The notes beneath the pieces are model-generated. The model searched no databases. It was not told the DNA's origin and saw only the letters and a program-made list of their open reading frames with translations. A stretch of DNA of 64,000 nt from Flavobacterium lipolyticum (GTDB lineage Bacteria; Bacteroidota; Bacteroidia; Flavobacteriales; Flavobacteriaceae): positions 1 through 64,000 of the forward strand of contig NZ_JAJJMN010000001.1 in assembly GCF_020905335.1 (NCBI RefSeq). The letters are read 5' to 3'. Positions 63,395 to 64,000 of the stretch are shown here, one piece after another. Both the position numbers and the translations under genes were made by a program. Each line of letters begins with the position of its first letter. The stretch's first letter is position 1.

Positions 63395-64000
63395 ATGCAT
63401 CTAGAAAAAGTAAATGAATATATAAAATCTGAAAGGATAAAAAAACAATTAATAAATGGCAGACTTCCGAAACCCTTTCACCCATTTGTACTGAAAGAAA
63501 TCGAGAATAATCTCCAGAGTCCTTACATTTATTACGCCTATCTGTTTGCTGAGCCATTTGACTTTACCGATTATGAGATTGTCGAAAAAATCTGCTATGC
63601 CTCATTATTATATAAGATGTCTTTGCTGGTTTTAGATAAGATAACGGACGGGCAATTTGACAAAGACCAAACTTCGAAAGTAACACTTGTTCAACATGCC
63701 CTCGAAAAAGAAAGTCTTAGAATCATTGTTACAGAGCTTGGTACAGATAAGGTAAGTATTGACAAACTTTGGGAGGCCATCGAGAACCGTACAAAAGAAT
63801 GGTACCAGTCGTATCAACTTGAAAAGGAAATCAAAACTAAAGACTTTGATATCGCTGATTTTGAAAAATTATCAGAATTAAAAGTATCTGTCGCTTTAAT
63901 TCCTTTGGATTTTATCAAAGAATTCTCCAATGGAAGTAAAGCCATCTACGATAAGGTAACAACAATCCATAAACTATTCTACATAGCTTACCAAATCCTA
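63395..64000 (+). CDS. All-helical protein, possibly class I isoprenoid-synthase fold, 3' end outside window
   Basis: 202 residues are visible and the frame is open to the right edge. The sequence is helical and charged, without signal or membrane segments. YKMSLLVLDKITDGQFD (~73-89) resembles a degenerate first Asp-rich helix of polyprenyl-synthetase-like proteins, and the last residues KLFYIAYQIL look like the lead-in to the second Asp-rich motif (typically Q-x-DD-x-x-D), cut off here. This is a pattern-based guess; the first motif lacks the DDxxD form, so activity may be altered or absent. It may form a unit with the small peptide gene. Confidence 0.5.
   Translation, partial: MHLEKVNEYIKSERIKKQLINGRLPKPFHPFVLKEIENNLQSPYIYYAYLFAEPFDFTDYEIVEKICYASLLYKMSLLVLDKITDGQFDKDQTSKVTLVQHALEKESLRIIVTELGTDKVSIDKLWEAIENRTKEWYQSYQLEKEIKTKDFDIADFEKLSELKVSVALIPLDFIKEFSNGSKAIYDKVTTIHKLFYIAYQIL

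Overview
The window is Flavobacterium-type (Bacteroidetes) chromosome, AT-rich and probably close to F. johnsoniae. The evidence is type IX secretion (T9SS) cargo domains and PorP/SprF-like proteins, SusC/SusD pairs, promoters of the Bacteroidetes form (TTG, about 19 nt, TAnnTTTG), bacillithiol synthesis (BshA), and scarce Shine-Dalgarno sites. No tRNA, rRNA, CRISPR array, prophage or insertion sequence was recognised.

Layout. 1-4.6 kb: end of a large T9SS type B adhesin, then a PorP/SprF-like protein and a PorE-like OmpA protein, a surface-adhesin operon. 5-9.6 kb: CAP lipoprotein, pdxH, rnz, a small STAS-like protein, pyrB and pyrR, all on the minus strand and separated by short-period repeats. 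9.9-13.6 kb: two Crp/Fnr regulators with a DUF418 membrane protein, a methyltransferase and a DinB protein. 13.7-20 kb: a secreted phosphoesterase, a 57-residue lipoprotein, an ABC-F ATPase, a TlpA-like protein and an XRE regulator.

20.3-45.7 kb is the centrepiece, a chitin utilisation locus resembling the ChiUL of F. johnsoniae. It holds a 1662-residue chitinase with two GH18 domains, a GH20 hexosaminidase, two tandem susC-susD-nagB modules, a LytS/LytR-type two-component pair and an FHS-family sugar permease. Expected flow: ChiA cuts chitin outside the cell, SusCD imports oligosaccharides, GH20 trims them to GlcNAc, the permease moves the sugar inward, and the deaminase (fused to a PIG-L/LmbE deacetylase-like domain) feeds fructose-6-phosphate to glycolysis. 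The nagB copies are about 99% identical although the neighbouring susCD pairs have diverged. A direct-repeat motif (two GTTnGT-type sites about 21 bp apart) lies upstream of both susC genes and the permease and may be the response-regulator operator. A 16-bp hairpin with a GNRA tetraloop sits between susD and nagB in both modules.

45.9-62.4 kb is mostly housekeeping: a transaldolase-like aldolase, an SDR, the SRP RNA, glutaminyl cyclase, hutI, hutG, an RNA helicase, a hybrid kinase, a dicarboxylate symporter, aroC, an LpxH-like phosphoesterase and bshA. At the right edge a 39-residue charged peptide gene precedes a truncated all-helical protein that may belong to the class I isoprenoid synthase fold.

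Many gaps carry short-period repeats, often 7 bp, that pair with their own reverse complement into long hairpins. Some are clear terminators.
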